NCBI GenBank assembly: GCA_963573305.1
Contig: OY754330.1
Location: 3,348,001 to 3,412,000 of the forward strand
Source of the DNA: Pyrrhosoma nymphula
Taxonomy: Eukaryota > Arthropoda > Insecta > Odonata > Coenagrionidae
Length of the DNA stretch: 64,000 nucleotides
Reading direction: 5' to 3'
Made by a program: the position numbers and the translations under genes. Numbering within the stretch: the stretch's first letter is position 1; the number at the start of each line of letters is the position of its first letter. This document shows, in pieces, positions 63,401-64,000 of the stretch. The notes under the pieces were generated by a model. The model did not search any database, was not told the DNA's origin, and worked only from the letters and a program-made list of their open reading frames with translations.

Positions 63401-63414
63401 GTGCTGCTGACTGA
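3256..63414 (+). CDS. INTS13: Integrator complex subunit 13 (asunder/Mat89Bb), whole gene in 12 coding exons
   Basis: INTS13 belongs to the INTS10-INTS13-INTS14 module of the nuclear Integrator complex, which cleaves and terminates snRNA and many Pol II transcripts; the fly protein asunder is also needed for dynein localisation in meiosis. Joining 3256-3486, 3576-3650, 3728-3886, 3964-4088, 4369-4459, 6560-6770, 11755-11908, 34264-34480, 38047-38214, 46305-46462, 56657-56851 and 63015-63414 gives 2184 bp, 727 codons plus TGA, with no internal stop. Family landmarks appear in order: KTIFVLDHSPYFGISC, FIPLAPISKSLWTC, EYCRIVWDIFP, TSEVHS-like TTEVHSVKAG, KWCTPRS, ITPVDVNSRPSSCLINFL, SHLLAAHGGEIFIHALS, SISEGCGGRVTDYRI, YWPMTIS, GKGPKREEQYRAMW. 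The start has A at -3 (AACCATG). An intact reading frame in TE-rich DNA implies a functional gene. Confidence 0.95.
3576..3650 (+). CDS. INTS13: INTS13 exon 2 (residues 78-102)
   Basis: Bounded by TTTTCCAG and the donor GTATGT, 25 codons, phase 0 at both ends. It encodes VRFVVNDSAVQILNSW and the QQQN segment, matching the family pattern FIVSDxxAHxxNxW. Intron 1 is 89 bp. Confidence 0.93.
3728..3886 (+). CDS. INTS13: INTS13 exon 3 (residues 103-155)
   Basis: 53 codons between an acceptor ending TTAG and a donor GTATTT, phase 0. It encodes LLNALSNIGVPN and the segment with CSIFYGLKSAIEALCECSD, which matches the helix CSILHGLxxAVExLC of animal INTS13. Intron 2 is 77 bp. Confidence 0.92.
3964..4088 (+). 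CDS. INTS13: INTS13 exon 4 (residues 156-196 plus split codon)
   Basis: Acceptor TTCAG, donor GTGAGT, ends in phase 2. It encodes VLNRCRVICITSTIDNASIK and EEYFQNILIQQNKIAAGSD, matching the family segment GRIICITNA...HNKLAANSDH. Intron 3 is 77 bp. Confidence 0.92.
4369..4459 (+). CDS. INTS13: INTS13 exon 5 (residues 197-227)
   Basis: Acceptor ATTTTCAG, donor GTATGT. It completes the split His codon and encodes HLIAVHHCHLVILNVYPNN and ETEVTGHPPKD, aligned to KCELVLIHTYP of vertebrate INTS13. The loop that follows is shorter than in vertebrates. Intron 4 is 280 bp, the last short intron. Confidence 0.9.
4821..4984. mobile_element. 164-bp TTAA-flanked MITE, piggyBac type
   Basis: The element begins TTAACCTCTCAAGC and ends GCTTGAGGGGTTAA, so terminal inverted repeats of about 10 bp are flanked by TTAA target duplications. 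The ends match those of the piggyBac-like element at 43187-45084 (TTAACCCCTCAAGC...). Subterminal palindromes such as GTACACGTGTAC and CGTACGTCC parallel the GTACGACGCA/TGCGTC motifs of the larger element. There is no coding capacity. It is probably a non-autonomous relative that could be moved by the same transposase family. Confidence 0.85.
5252..5361. repeat. perfect-looking hairpin, ~110 bp
   Basis: 5260-5306 is the inverted complement of 5307-5353 with no spacer (centre TATTGG/CCAATA) and about three mismatches. Pairing extends a few bases further on each side. It lacks the hammerhead-like core found in the other foldbacks. It is probably a small MITE or a hairpin produced by replication-based rearrangement. 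Confidence 0.85.
5691..6496. mobile_element. rearranged mariner element with foldback arms
   Basis: TA (5691-5692) and TA (6495-6496) flank ends reading CGAGGGCAGACTTAAAAGT and its inverted copy. The arms are unusually long: 5693-5967 is the reverse complement of 6221-6494. The 5' arm therefore contains an antisense copy of the transposase 3' end instead of the normal 5' half. The centre (5968-6220) keeps single-copy transposase sequence. It is a deletion/inversion derivative, non-autonomous. Confidence 0.9.
5968..6395 (+). pseudogene. mariner transposase, C-terminal half
   Basis: Remains of a Tc1/mariner DDE transposase, which cuts and pastes DNA at TA sites. Visible are DFMPRGTTIN, KLRRAIKNKRSGML, the second catalytic Asp in HHDNARPHTAS and the third in YSLDVAPSDFHMF. 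Exactly 34 residues separate these two Asp, the mariner D34D signature. A one-base shift near 6315 moves the end into another frame, where the normal terminus WYDDGIQKFI...RQCDYIEK runs to TAG at 6393-6395. The N-terminal helix-turn-helix half and the first catalytic Asp are missing, replaced by the inverted 3' end, so no active enzyme can be made. Confidence 0.92.
6560..6770 (+). CDS. INTS13: INTS13 exon 6 (residues 228-297 plus split codon)
   Basis: Acceptor CCGAAAG/ATG, donor GTAGTC, ends in phase 1. It encodes ILTTEVHSVKAGGQVASKL, HYDLASTTVTGIPMKEEQ and ASSSANYDVEIFH, nearly identical to the family block ExLTSEVHSVRAG...DLASTTITNIPMKEEQHANTSANYDVEL. It follows directly on exon 5, so the acidic linker of vertebrates is absent. 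Confidence 0.93.
7164..9380. mobile_element. outer TIR element (TAGGGTTCCCAT ends), interrupted
   Basis: The left end TAGGGTTCCCAT (7164-7175) matches the inverted right end ATGGGAACCCTA (9369-9380). Both subterminal zones carry the phrase TGTCC(T/C)..TTTTTT in inverted relation. A second element (7615-9050) sits inside it. With that removed, the outer copy is about 780 bp. Short fragments near the junction (for example KRRC, YPF and CKGD in shifted frames) faintly recall a BED-finger hAT transposase, but this is too weak to annotate. No clear target duplication is visible. Confidence 0.65.
7615..9050. mobile_element. nested TIR element with CCTGGAAAA subterminal repeats
   Basis: Ends are ACAGGGTGTCCGG and CCGGACACCCTGT, with ATA on both outer flanks. 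Just inside each end are repeats of the type CCTGGAAAACCTGGAAAACTC followed by AGGGAA. The interior has no recognisable transposase. A similar subterminal phrase occurs at both ends of the element at 52740-56347, suggesting related families. Superfamily not assigned. Confidence 0.75.
11755..11908 (+). CDS. INTS13: INTS13 exon 7 (residues 298-348 plus split codon)
   Basis: Acceptor GAATCAG, donor GTGTGT, phase 1 in and phase 2 out. It encodes REGTDYETVTLKWCTPRSC, LQNCTAVHRITPVDVN, matching the family block ETITLKWCTPR...CTGAYRISPVDVN. It is markedly less AT-rich than the surrounding intron. Confidence 0.93.
12353..12564 (-). repeat. tRNA-derived SINE
   Basis: Read on the minus strand, it starts TCGGCCTCGGTGGTGG, has an A-box-like TGGCGGGGTAACG and a good B box GGGTTCGAATCCC about 40 bp later. 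It ends in an A/T-rich tail of AAATAAAATAAAA type. These are the internal Pol III promoter boxes of a tRNA-derived SINE. The tRNA-like part cannot fold into a mature cloverleaf with an acceptor stem, so it is a SINE and not a tRNA gene. SINEs are moved in trans by LINE proteins. Confidence 0.85.
14412..15690 (-). pseudogene. LINE ORF2 reverse transcriptase, frameshifted
   Basis: Fingers/palm of the RT: SSSQFGFLKGKSTEHAIY, YDLRKAFDCVDHGILL, SKGVPQGSTLGPLLFLLYIN and the catalytic MYADDTN lie in 15100-15690. A frameshift at about 15110-15160 (in a T run) moves to 14412-15158, which encodes the thumb/C-terminal part SKFLGVLVDDCL, YYAFIYSRLKYSIVAWG, RLQKWAVRILAG. The YADD box is intact, but the element as a whole cannot make a full ORF2 protein. 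Confidence 0.9.
15690..17352 (-). pseudogene. LINE ORF2 endonuclease and start of RT, frameshifted
   Basis: The APE-type endonuclease that nicks target DNA to prime reverse transcription. Segment 17050-17352 encodes LNVTHLNVQSIRSKIDQLD, PDVLCVSEHWL and GGGVCILVK. After a frameshift, 15690-16994 continues with VCVYRSPSGG, the catalytic GDFNLGF, TTTIDNIF and NHLSDHAAQL, then the linker and the first RT block KTTKVVPIFKGG, MNDYRPISV. The frame breaks again near 15700. The catalytic motifs themselves look intact, so the copy is not very old. Confidence 0.88.
17413..17976 (-). CDS. LINE ORF1 protein (187 aa, probably C-terminal part)
   Basis: ORF1 of the retrotransposon; such proteins bind RNA and form the transposition particle. 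It begins at MLKQTGDRKN, but the frame is open further upstream (PLSPPSSSSG before the Met), so the real start may be lost. A basic KKSRRRAWKFG segment is followed by HVWRLDPSTKNNEIKDYL, ASFKVTVDVAYLSQV and WPKNTAICKF, the ORF1 C-terminal pattern common in CR1/Jockey-group LINEs. I see no zinc knuckle in this part. It precedes the endonuclease by about 60 bp. Confidence 0.7.
   Translation of the reverse strand: MLKQTGDRKNSTPEEPGNESFPSSNKTSIETRQQQTINKVDDSNLGFTVYESKKSRRRAWKFGSASANSDCPFKALERKAHIHVWRLDPSTKNNEIKDYLESKIKSPVEVETLKAKGPYASFKVTVDVAYLSQVRDTSLWPKNTAICKFMLNKNYSKSNESGTASGVLINQDKSVADPESKAAIIDT
19568..20990 (-). pseudogene. Tigger (CENP-B/jerky-like) transposase, multiple frameshifts
   Basis: A DDE transposase of the pogo/Tigger group. 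In order on the minus strand: a psq-type helix-turn-helix, AVDEGKRKIDIAETFGIPTS with IKKKRKE; the CENP-B-like domain ending VFDWLMQAKARNIPISGPIL and FQASNGRL; the first Asp in FNADKAVFF; KSKERFTVLFCANSNGSEK, PLIIGKYKKPRCFKN; the second Asp in ILLLIDQCAAH; and the third in YFPPNTTSRLQPLDQ. The tail contains EVQEALDVMERFF. Several frameshifts and an in-frame stop after FQASNGRLQKF break it, so it is inactive. Confidence 0.88.
21479..21730 (+). repeat. 38-bp direct repeat, 5' end of the pseudogene copied into its own ORF
   Basis: 21479-21516 and 21693-21730 are the same 38-bp sequence with one mismatch. The first copy includes the start codon ATGCCTAG. The second interrupts the ORF between CSTC and VRLLTGW. 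Removing it would bring those two coding segments together, so the insertion came after the gene was formed. Confidence 0.88.
21509..23215 (+). pseudogene. degraded copy of an unnamed multicopy arthropod protein family
   Basis: From memory this resembles a protein repeated many times in arthropod genomes, for which I know no formal name or function. It starts MPRQCVMNHLDDFCYVCGE (21509), with further Cys pairs (CSTC, DCYFCLTKI) that look like metal-binding sites. It continues with DPNTKISMHRSHHDEFKLFF, DDWRLFIDSSKVSLKAVLLH, PSIPLAHG, KWKICGDLKV-like sequence, QLGYTKYFCFICKWDSRD, IKEGIFIGPQIREVLKD and MGCNMSLKIHFLDSHLDLL, then DEHSEHFHQDI and, one frame over, MEKRYQGKFSNMLADYCW. Several frameshifts, stops (after LVRN, FSNRTNRSYF, HQDI) and a 38-bp self-duplication destroy it. 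It is embedded in the Tigger. Confidence 0.75.
23850..25620 (-). mobile_element. 5'-truncated LINE, Jockey/CR1 group
   Basis: A second LINE on the minus strand, only loosely similar to the one at 14204-18070. It contains RT and a 3' UTR. The 3' end lies near 23850, where the minus strand reads GTCTAATAAAGTATATGATA. The endonuclease and ORF1 are missing because the 5' side is cut near 25620. Confidence 0.8.
24462..25565 (-). pseudogene. reverse transcriptase with mutated YADD box
   Basis: RT domain of the truncated LINE. Segment 24705-25565 is one open frame of 286 residues with MHSKVIPIYKKG, YSYRPISTIPVFSKILE, SSQYGFRRGKTATQAI, CDLTKVFDCVS, VNQGVPQRSVLGPLLFLVFIN and YKDDTTF. The catalytic YADD is YKDD here, and the usual GVPQGS is GVPQRS, so the enzyme would be inactive even where the frame is open. 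The frame breaks near 24700; 24462-24665 gives LSWFTANGLILNTEIT and FDFDNKLQWDSHI, the downstream thumb region. Confidence 0.88.
26417..26459 (-). ncRNA. hammerhead-ribozyme-like motif, opposite strand
   Basis: Mirror copy of the motif at 26471-26513, on the minus strand: GTAC, CTGATGA (complement of 26449-26455), the AGCGAA/TTCGCT stem, GAAA, ACGCGT (26422-26427), C and GTAC (26417-26420). A transcript across the palindrome in either direction would contain one sense core, but it would also fold into the long hairpin, which should compete with ribozyme folding. Confidence 0.6.
26471..26513 (+). ncRNA. hammerhead-ribozyme-like motif, dimer type
   Basis: Seen in order: GTAC (26471-26474), CTGATGA (26475-26481), one extra T, a stem AGCGAA/TTCGCT (26483-26488 with 26494-26499) closed by loop GATGA, GAAA (26500-26503), then ACGCGT overlapping the last A (26503-26508), C (26509) and GTAC (26510-26513). 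CUGAUGA...GAAA is the invariant hammerhead core, GUC is the usual cleavage triplet, and GTAC/GTAC forms stem I. Stem III would be only two base pairs in one molecule but six between two molecules, because ACGCGT is self-complementary. That is the form described in Penelope-like elements. The extra T before stem II is unusual. Activity is inferred only. Confidence 0.65.
26600..27110 (+). pseudogene. Tigger-type transposase fragment
   Basis: On the + strand, short frames read VPVSGPMCAQQ, ASGWFTIQT-like sequence, FQKRCKEE-like sequence, FQIFNSDETVLCC and EIIKNEELVDTLNTYLPLL. The phrase GPMCAQQ and the following LFYESLG-type region match the Tigger N-terminal fragment at 42187-42612, and NSDET is the first catalytic Asp region of this family. 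Many frameshifts; no TIRs recognised. It is an old fragment. Confidence 0.65.
28869..29020. repeat. foldback with decayed hammerhead-like core
   Basis: 28869-28942 pairs with 28947-29020, with several mismatches. On the minus strand the left arm reads ATGATGATGCAGTGCATC, then GAAACC, TGGGTC and GAATAAAA. GAAA and a stem III closed by ACC/GGT followed by TC are recognisable, and the CTGATGA box has one change. The flank ends in TGGAAAATTGC, similar to the other foldbacks. It lies inside the hAT element. Confidence 0.7.
29460..31170 (-). pseudogene. hAT-like transposase, arthropod dispersed family
   Basis: Minus-strand fragments in order: ILKHREEEFRNNLDNLFDIA with MIKLEVDRMLLLRQREPGRK; WDGKLLPALNF-like sequence near 30530; HHHINDLVFEIFQCKV and TSSPDIPLCKHFRESW (30136-30336); and WYLSEDLSVLSLFDSEVD (29470-29652). 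These phrases recur in a protein family I remember as abundant in arthropod genomes; with the TIR and 8-bp duplication it fits a hAT transposase in which the HH region belongs to the catalytic fold. Frameshifts break it into at least four pieces, so it is inactive. Confidence 0.75.
32227..32373. mobile_element. 147-bp TTAA-flanked MITE
   Basis: The ends TTAACACATTCA and TGAATGTGTTAA are inverted repeats including TTAA at both flanks, the target site of piggyBac elements. There is an internal inverted pair, GACGTGGTCCCGT and CGGGACCACATC. The same right end occurs near 1128-1143. Non-coding. Confidence 0.8.
32422..33205. mobile_element. non-autonomous TIR element, hAT-like
   Basis: The ends TAGTTGGGG..AATTAAC and GTTAAT..CCCAACTA are inverted, flanked by the direct repeat GTGTATATCA (ending 32421 and starting 33206). 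The subterminal zones are dense in AGTTAACTTT-like words on both sides (32440-32620 and 33040-33190). The middle (about 32700-32990) is less AT-rich unrelated sequence and could itself be an insert. No transposase seen. Confidence 0.7.
34264..34480 (+). CDS. INTS13: INTS13 exon 8 (residues 349-421)
   Basis: Acceptor TTCTTAG, donor GTGAGT, completes a split Ser codon. It encodes RPSSCLINFLLNGRSVMLE, ARKSGGKMTSHLLAAHGGE, IFIHALSTSRSVLEEPPSI and SEGCGGRVTDYRI, the most conserved block of the INTS13 family, with very few differences from vertebrates. Confidence 0.95.
34589..35137. mobile_element. 549-bp hAT MITE with perfect 8-bp target duplication
   Basis: CGCCTCAA occurs at 34581-34588 and 35138-35145, an exact 8-bp target duplication. 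The ends TAGAGGTGGC and (inverted) TAGACATGGG are short imperfect TIRs. The interior has many words like AATTACCGTAATTT, concentrated at both ends and partly palindromic. No coding capacity that I trust. Confidence 0.88.
35146..36780 (+). pseudogene. degraded LINE endonuclease-reverse transcriptase
   Basis: Heavily mutated RT on the + strand. Recognisable in shifting frames: IIIPILKKKRAERCEDLRII and LTVHASKILTRIIYRIMEQ (up to 35440), RGMREDILSLRIIIESRFKR, a DLEKAFDNVDW-like segment near 35565-35590, GAGVQQG-like sequence near 35730, NIYAYIEKAINEIKE, the catalytic LRFADDTAILTE near 35858-35895, and downstream WM..R..RIR/HQANHVGQQ-like tail. It is an old insertion of the type often annotated in arthropods as endonuclease-reverse transcriptase, distinct from the CR1-type LINEs here. 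Confidence 0.75.
36358..36545 (-). mobile_element. LINE 3' tail nested in the degraded LINE
   Basis: Inserted in the degraded LINE, it starts with AATAATAATACTAATAATAC and continues with CATTAGCCCAGTTGG, the same layout (ATT-type repeats, then a conserved tail) as the 3' end at 14204. Only the last ~190 bp are present: a 5'-truncated minus-strand copy. Confidence 0.65.
38047..38214 (+). CDS. INTS13: INTS13 exon 9 (residues 422-477)
   Basis: Acceptor TTGCAG, 56 codons. It encodes DFGLLMQGNKLAPLKRSK, AKRVKEKLERQTKYWPMTI and GTLIFNLKT, matching the family pattern DFGEFMRENRL...KDQLEKHTRYWPMIISQTTIFNMQ. The donor needed to keep frame is the weak GTCGGT at 38215; the better-looking GTATGA four bases later would break the frame into exon 10. 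Confidence 0.87.
38774..40723. mobile_element. pogo/Tigger-like element, no transposase recognised
   Basis: TA plus CAGTGAAACCTCTAC (38774-38790) and GTAGAGGTTTCACTG plus TA (ending 40723). The subterminal phrase TCGTTTATCGGGAGTTCGTT is repeated near both ends. The termini resemble those at 19259-23694. No DDE transposase motif was found in its 1.95 kb, so it is non-autonomous or eroded. Confidence 0.82.
39077..39403. mobile_element. TIR element nested in the pogo-like element
   Basis: The left end AGGCCGATTTATAGTTGGC and the inverted right end AAGCCAGTTTACGATTGGC match at most positions, both followed by GTCAACG-type sequence. The superfamily is unsure; the flanks do not show an exact duplication. 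An ORF at 39284-39481 starting MDEYEYYQLVIAVIIVVVG crosses the right end and is of unknown meaning. Confidence 0.55.
41226..41284 (-). mobile_element. LINE 3' tail, split by a Tigger
   Basis: TAATAATAATAATAATTTAT followed by TTTGTCCAGGAGACACAATA has the tail layout seen at 14204 and 60036. The sequence appears to resume at 45161 (CATGTGGTAAGTGTATAGGA and onward to about 45245), matching the order ACATGTATAGGACAAGTC in the copy at 60080. The Tigger therefore landed in an older LINE fragment. Confidence 0.6.
42187..42660 (-). pseudogene. Tigger transposase N-terminal DNA-binding part
   Basis: The open part (42187-42612) reads GETPLKLAKEYDVEVQTICG as the psq-type helix-turn-helix, then KSTFKDLDSAMLLWFNQ-like CENP-B domain sequence with HGLPVSGPMCAQQANLFYE and ASSGWLTRFKPRHKIREIAI. 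Another frame just upstream gives PFHREKLELIKRNDKGE, the normal beginning, after a frameshift. It ends at SAADAFRL; the catalytic DDE region that should follow is deleted. Such DNA-binding remnants can be domesticated in hosts, but nothing here suggests that. Confidence 0.88.
43187..45084 (+). mobile_element. piggyBac-like element, internally deleted
   Basis: TTAA at 43187-43190 and 45081-45084 flank the ends CCCCTCAAGCGTG and (inverted) CCCCTCAAGCGTGTG. Subterminal repeats of TGCGTCC and TGCGACGCA type lie on both sides (43230-43305 and 45045-45070). The MITE at 4821-4984 shares the same end sequence. It was inserted into the Tigger at 41285-45160. Confidence 0.93.
43859..44693 (+). pseudogene. 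piggyBac transposase lacking its catalytic core
   Basis: 43859-44248 encodes the N-terminus: an acidic region (DSSGYTWGSRSEEEEPSHFS), DDPLEYFELFFDDDLIMIIV and TETNPYAKQFLAHEKERI. 44262-44693, in another frame, resumes at SRKGGLELVNKPTCVIDYNK and YMGGLDLKYQLLESFL, the segment after the third catalytic Asp region, and runs to the end. The roughly 300 residues between, which should hold the first two catalytic Asp, are missing, and no cysteine-rich C-terminal domain is visible in frame. The enzyme is dead, but the ends are intact. Confidence 0.9.
45466..45971 (+). mobile_element. 3' end of another Tigger element
   Basis: The right terminus reads GCGTAAAATCAAAGTTTTAT up to TA at 45970-45971, with a GATTTTACAC repeat just inside. 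No matching left end was found, so the element is truncated near 45466. It carries the transposase C-terminus listed next. Confidence 0.65.
45489..45755 (+). pseudogene. Tigger transposase C-terminus
   Basis: An 88-codon frame ends EKGLQQSKIKDFFHSK before TGA, like the KQTSITDFF-type end of Tigger proteins. Before it are acidic DDSDAVPVHPC and EAFRHLHNFCHAHSE, similar in spirit to the EALDVMERFF tail at 19.6 kb. No catalytic part remains. The short open frame has no start context of its own. Confidence 0.65.
46305..46462 (+). CDS. INTS13: INTS13 exon 10 (residues 478-529 plus split codon)
   Basis: Acceptor GTTACCAG, donor GTAAGG, phase 0 in and 2 out. It encodes SVEPLTTLLLREELSDDEVV, CKQVVYNLMGLEAKHEPLQ and GQRGKGPKR, matching the family stretch VVPLASVIVKESLTEEDVLNC...GTRGKGPKR. 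Confidence 0.92.
46636..50851. mobile_element. 4.2-kb element with >200-bp terminal inverted repeats
   Basis: 46638 onward (CAGGCACTTCCAATGAAAAG) is inverted at 50830-50849, and the match continues for more than 200 bp through GAGCCGAAATTTTTAAAGTC, GAGCCTCAGGAA and GACGGTCGGTCTTCTTC on both sides. TA lies directly outside each end. No transposase is recognised inside. A further inverted-arm element (48010-49279) is nested in the middle, and a GC-rich patch lies at about 50395-50600. Long TIRs with TA could mean a Tc1/mariner or other superfamily; not resolved. Confidence 0.85.
48010..49279. mobile_element. nested element with ~150-bp inverted arms
   Basis: 48010-48159 (starting GTTCACCCTCTGCCACAC) is the imperfect reverse complement of 49131-49279 (ending GTGTGGCAGAGGGTGAAC). 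GTTAACCTGTTGAT and its complement lie in the arms. The ~970 bp between have no recognisable protein. Confidence 0.75.
53440..54250. repeat. interspersed repeat remnant with CAT microsatellite
   Basis: It begins with TCATCATCATCATCAT, followed by GGTCATCAACCCTGTGGTTG, a phrase I remember as common in insect dispersed repeats. It then continues as uninterpretable sequence to about 54250 (ACATTCCATGTTCCAATCC). The class is uncertain; probably the tail of a LINE. Boundaries are approximate. Confidence 0.4.
54291..54452. repeat. 162-bp hairpin MITE-like element
   Basis: CGTGGCTAATTTTCCGGGAT near 54291 pairs with ATCCCGGAAAATTTGCCATG ending near 54452, and the inner parts (GATGTATTGA/TCAATACATC type and CAGGCAG/CTGCCTG) continue the pairing with gaps. 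Non-coding. Confidence 0.75.
54484..54670. mobile_element. hAT MITE with GTGGTTCTCA ends
   Basis: The left end AAGTGGTTCTCAG and the inverted right end GCAGCGGTCCTCAA fit the pattern CAGTGGTTCTCA of the Charlie/SPIN group of hAT elements. Flanking CTCTAGGA (54476-54483) and CTTTAGGA (54671-54678) are an 8-bp duplication with one mismatch. The interior has the typical GTCGCGACCC and GACCCCCAAAGGGGTCG phrases. Non-autonomous, no ORF. Confidence 0.85.
55253..55723 (-). CDS. hypothetical 156-aa ORF inside CAGGGTTGC element
   Basis: The longest ORF in the 3.6-kb element. It contains KDCVAWGQLPIMSPTAPLLH, YVEQEDFSFPNVDEHILL and hydrophobic stretches (VKKLFLVAFIFQEYL, NLFLLWYRTIMFL). I do not recognise a domain. 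It could be a fragment of an unknown transposon protein or chance coding; there is no sign of a transposase triad. Listed at low confidence because it is open for 470 bp in AT-rich DNA. Confidence 0.25.
   Translation of the reverse strand: MYFKDCVAWGQLPIMSPTAPLLHAYVEQEDFSFPNVDEHILLNISHFSRAVNCTYVYIRTALEIFLNYRCSKFSIVKKLFLVAFIFQEYLRNLFLLWYRTIMFLKHVVERSDYFIESAVFYTNIFYFKDGSFFSRYIICGIKNNINNVLGIFSKSH
56657..56851 (+). CDS. INTS13: INTS13 exon 11 (residues 530-594 plus split codon)
   Basis: Acceptor TTCACAG, donor GTAAGT. It encodes REEQYRAMWSELEVFLRANM, EQHQRVLNCLLECRNK and PKEERVGLDQALRELD, matching KRDEQYRIMWNELETLVRAHI...EKHQRVLECLMACR of vertebrates. The long basic segment (nuclear localisation region) that follows in vertebrates is much reduced here. 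Confidence 0.93.
57164..57375. repeat. foldback with decayed hammerhead-like core
   Basis: 57164-57253 pairs with about 57281-57375 (ATGAGTAAACTCTTCTC against GAAGAGTTGACTCAT at the outside), with several mismatches. The + strand right arm reads GAATGAGTGACGAGTCGTC, CTCTC, GAAATGTC; the minus strand of the left arm reads GATGAGTCATCTCTC, GAAACGTTGG. Thus GAAA, a short palindromic stem III (ACGT type) and a following T/C are kept, while the CTGATGA box is altered. Confidence 0.7.
58287..60875 (-). pseudogene. piggyBac transposase, degraded
   Basis: Minus strand, from the N-terminal end: an acidic region MSDDDLDYQPDDEESTSED (around 60730-60830); after a gap with the LINE insert, the DDE core GPNITVDEQLIPRSKFPFKE, KPDMNGMKVRWACDAET with the first catalytic Asp in TVDEQL; STLVSFVPKTRRSVVHLS; then the C-terminal cysteine-rich domain RCKTCQQSMHNEHSEVNHVC, KKCKKY and TAA at 58287-58289. 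The Cys/His spacing fits the RING/PHD-like DNA-binding finger of piggyBac proteins. Frameshifts and the LINE insertion make it inactive. Confidence 0.85.
60036..60500 (-). mobile_element. 5'-truncated LINE tail inside piggyBac
   Basis: TATTATTATTATTTTTATTC then ATTGATCCCGGGACATGC is the same tail design as at 14204 (ATT repeats, then ATTGGTCCCAGGAC and TATAGGACATGTC). The copy is truncated near 60480-60500. It interrupts the piggyBac transposase region and so is younger than that element. Confidence 0.75.
62590..62755. repeat. foldback with hammerhead-like core
   Basis: CCATGATGAGAAAAA at 62590 pairs with TTTTTCTCATCATGG ending 62755. The arms also pair through GTAATTTCCAC / GTGGAAATTAC and CACTGGCGCGACGCG / CGTGTCGTGCCAGCG. 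The right arm reads GTCATGAGCTCATTGTGGT, GAAACACGTGTC, GTGCC, where ACACGTGT is self-complementary; the minus strand of the left arm reads GGTGAAATGCGCGTCGCGCC. The GAAA + palindromic stem III + C pattern is the same as at 26.4 kb. Confidence 0.75.
63015..63414 (+). CDS. INTS13: INTS13 exon 12 (residues 595-727), stop TGA
   Basis: Acceptor CGTTTTCAG, completes a Gln codon, ends TGA at 63412-63414. It begins with FGMFGEGSGGGGGGTPPPEA, a Gly/Pro/Thr-rich low-complexity linker of about 70 residues. It then has GLLGGSTRTLLDLWIGK and RRAEFSGRLQ, corresponding to LLSLWSNR and HQEFAGRL at the C-terminus of vertebrate INTS13, the part that contacts the Integrator cleavage module. The exon is strikingly GC-rich compared with its surroundings. 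Two other frames are also open here because of this composition; they are shadows. Confidence 0.92.
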
Positions 63415-63720
63415 GTGAATTCCGCGTGGGGAATGGTTGACGGAACTGTTTTGTGTGTGTGTGCCAGAGGATGTGTTTGAGGTCAGCTAGTGGTATCCTT
63501 CTTCTTCAGTTATGGTGGGGAGAAACATAGACCGTGGGCACTGGATGCTACCTCGGGGATGTCATTGTAATTGAATGTGATACCCCTGCTTTCTTTCTCT
63601 GATTTGAGAATGTAATTTTTCATATTTCTGAGTGAAATCTACTCAGAGGACATTTTTGTAATGCAAATGATGCGCATGTGTTTGGATACCTTCCGAATAC
63701 CCTTCCCTCCATCATTTTGT

Positions 63721-63726
63721 ATTAAA
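63721..63726 (+). promoter_or_regulatory. ATTAAA poly(A) signal of INTS13
   Basis: ATTAAA lies 307 bp after the stop codon and is followed within about 25-40 bp by GTTTGTGTTATTG, a GU-rich downstream element. No AATAAA occurs between the stop and this point. 63727-64000 shows nothing else. Confidence 0.65.
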
Positions 63727-64000
63727 CTCTTCATATTTTAGTAAGAAATACTTGTTTGTGTTATTGCCCCATGATTTATTTTGACTGCAACTGGGGTTTC
63801 AGCCTGAGAGGTGTCCAAGAGTGTTGAAGTTGGCCAAATTATGTTTGGTTGTCTTCATCCACTCCCAAACTGAGTTGATGGGAAGAAAAAAGCAAACTGC
63901 CTGGGGCTTTCCATCTTCTCTTCTGCCTGAACTGAATTGTCTGGTTGTTAATGGTGTTTCCTTACAAATTATACAGTAAAGGAAGGAAACAAGATATTTC

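Noticed and set aside
1..64000. CRISPR arrays, prokaryotic defence or phage genes
   Set aside because: No regularly spaced direct repeats and no prokaryotic gene layout; the window is an animal gene with introns and transposons.

Overview
This is a window of eukaryotic nuclear DNA, AT-rich and full of transposons, with small canonical GT-AG introns. The transposon families (Tigger/pogo, mariner, piggyBac, several hAT types, CR1/Jockey-group LINEs, a tRNA-derived SINE) and the host protein point to an arthropod, most likely an insect. I cannot name the species. There is no operon, ribosome-binding site, CRISPR array, phage or plasmid signal.

One host gene runs through almost the whole window on the + strand: Integrator complex subunit 13 (INTS13; asunder/Mat89Bb in flies). 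I could follow the complete coding region through 12 exons, from the ATG at 3256 to the TGA at 63412-63414. All splice phases agree and the predicted protein has 727 residues, close to the 706 of human INTS13. Introns 1-4 are tiny (77-280 bp). Introns 5-11 are inflated by mobile elements (2.1, 5.0, 22.4, 3.6, 8.1, 10.2 and 6.2 kb). An ATTAAA poly(A) signal lies about 300 bp after the stop.

The rest is a layered record of transposition. Upstream of the gene (1-871) is a nearly perfect 0.87-kb palindrome with a 76-codon ORF in each arm. Intron 5 holds a TTAA MITE, a hairpin and a rearranged mariner. Intron 6 holds one terminal-inverted-repeat (TIR) element nested in another. Intron 7 holds a SINE, a 3.9-kb LINE with ORF1, endonuclease and reverse transcriptase, a Tigger that contains a decayed copy of an unnamed arthropod repeat protein, a second LINE, a 205-bp palindrome, a 3.1-kb hAT with a perfect 8-bp target duplication, and further MITEs. 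Intron 8 holds a hAT MITE and a degraded LINE. Intron 9 holds pogo-type elements and a three-level nest (piggyBac in Tigger in a LINE tail). Intron 10 holds a 4.2-kb element with TIRs over 200 bp and a 3.6-kb CAGGGTTGC element. Intron 11 holds a piggyBac with a recognisable transposase and two foldbacks.

The most notable signal is the palindrome at 26363-26567. Each strand carries a hammerhead-ribozyme-like core: CTGATGA, a 6-bp stem II, GAAA, the self-complementary ACGCGT, a cleavage C, and GTAC/GTAC as stem I. Three other foldbacks (28869-29020, 57164-57375, 62590-62755) have decayed versions of the same design. This layout matches the dimer-type hammerheads known from Penelope-like retroelements, so these foldbacks may be one family of ribozyme-bearing inverted repeats. 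Translations and alignments were done by eye; family assignments rest on remembered motifs.
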